The notes beneath the pieces were generated by a model, which was not told where the DNA came from, did not search any database, and was given only the letters and a program-made list of their open reading frames with translations. The translations under genes and the position numbers were made by a program. Shown here piece by piece: positions 63,348-64,000 of a stretch of DNA of 64,000 nt; positions within the stretch are counted from its first letter, which is position 1, and each line of letters begins with the position of its first letter. Origin of the DNA: Eutreptiella sp. 'Long Island Sound 2002' (Eukaryota > Euglenozoa > Euglenophyceae > Eutreptiales > Eutreptiaceae); the NCBI GenBank assembly GCA_964036045.1, contig OZ038381.1, positions 125,991,708 to 126,055,707 of the forward strand, read 5' to 3'.

Positions 63348-64000
63348 TCAAATAGCCTGGACTCGGGCGCCCCGGAACTTGGCCAGGTCTGTACAGTTTG
63401 CCATCACCACAAAACACTTGACCCCCTCTTGCTCCATGACCTTCTCCATCTCGATGATGCGCTTGGCCTCCTCGGTCTCCTCGGCGTCGCCATGGCTGGA
63501 TATGTCCATCCACGCCTTGCCCGCGGGGTAGGCCCATCGACTGAGGCAATCTGCCACAGTGTTATCCTTCCCCGGGACGTATACGACGCTGAGGTCGAAC
63601 TTGGCGAACGTCTCGTGCCATCGGGCCCTCCTAGCCGCTGGTCCTGAGGGGGTGTCGACATGCTCCTTGTGCCAGCTCTGTAGGGACTGGTGGTCCGTGC
63701 AAACCACCACCGGCTGCAGTCCGATGTGGCCAGACCACTTCCTGAGCGCACATACAATGGCGTATGTCTCCTTCTCCCTCGCGGTCCATGTTCGGCGTAG
63801 GCCCTCGGCCAGGATCCTACTCCAAAACGCCACGGGAACATGAGTCCCGTCGTCCCAGACTTGCTCGAGGACTGCCCCCACGGCATAGTCCGAGGCGTCT
63901 GTCCGTAACACGAATCCCTTGTCCGGGTCCACCAGGAACAACCCCAACTGCCCCAGGAGTCGCTCCTTCAGGCGGTTGAACGCATCCTCAGCCTCAGGGG
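63348..64000 (-). pseudogene. B2 Pol: RNase H, with one nonsense codon, runs off window
   Basis: FVLRTDASDYAVGAVLEQ, VVCTDHQSLQSWHKEH and KDNTVADCLSRWAYPAG mark the RNase H active-site residues. The frame stops at TGA (63350-63348), where B1 has CGA in the same codon: a direct C-to-T change at CpG. The RT lies beyond 64000. Confidence 0.85.

Larger units (their letters stand above)
59005..64000 (-). mobile_element. Chromovirus B2, partial (3' end in window)
   Basis: Second copy of family B: 3' LTR, purine tract, 3' UTR, then pol running off the right edge. Better preserved than B1 where they overlap: one nonsense codon (63350), intact integrase Asp, intact NGRAEVAGRQ. Confidence 0.88.

Overview
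This is eukaryotic nuclear DNA made almost entirely of transposable elements, many nested in each other. No ordinary single-copy host gene can be recognised with confidence. The chromodomain Ty3/Gypsy elements, short T-rich GT-AG introns and tRNA-derived repeats suggest a large, repeat-dense plant-lineage genome. A charophyte or other streptophyte alga is my guess; nothing in the window proves it. No rRNA gene, CRISPR array or prokaryotic signal was seen.

Layout. (1) 1-3559 (-): a decayed multi-exon gene of an unrecognised, probably transposon-related family; every intron carries the same short palindromic repeats. (2) 3864-6819 (-): gag-protease half of a Ty3/Gypsy element (A1), with a complete 2,460-bp non-autonomous LTR element (6981-9440) inserted in its leader; the small element has 760-bp LTRs and one acidic 176-aa ORF. 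(3) 9718-21482 (-): a nearly full chromovirus (B1) with 2.4-kb LTRs; a second copy (B2) enters from the right edge (59005-64000). (4) 21901-26383 (+): A2, the DAM-like/RT/RNase H/integrase/chromodomain part of an A-family element. (5) 28731-33425: repeats with a tRNA-like core, containing GC-rich inserts F1 and F2. (6) 33426-49763 (+): a third Ty3/Gypsy family (C), split by GC-rich inserts E (34119-38383) and D1 (44398-47980). (7) 49961-56362: two copies of a tRNA-headed SINE-like repeat around a GC-rich composite (D2 plus F3) with a 50-bp satellite. (8) 56363-59004: mostly unassigned, with one lysine-rich coding fragment cut by the B2 LTR.

Recurring themes. All three Gypsy families carry, between protease and RT, a segment resembling the DNA-adenine-methyltransferase-like (DAM) domain known from DIRS elements. 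The GC-rich elements D, E and F share 3' (TACC)n/(TTAC)n tails, are 5'-truncated, and sit between direct duplications of host sequence 155 bp, 581 bp and about 1.8 kb long. Most coding regions are broken by TAG/TGA stops and frameshifts, so the elements are relics, except the small LTR element and perhaps B2, which look recent.
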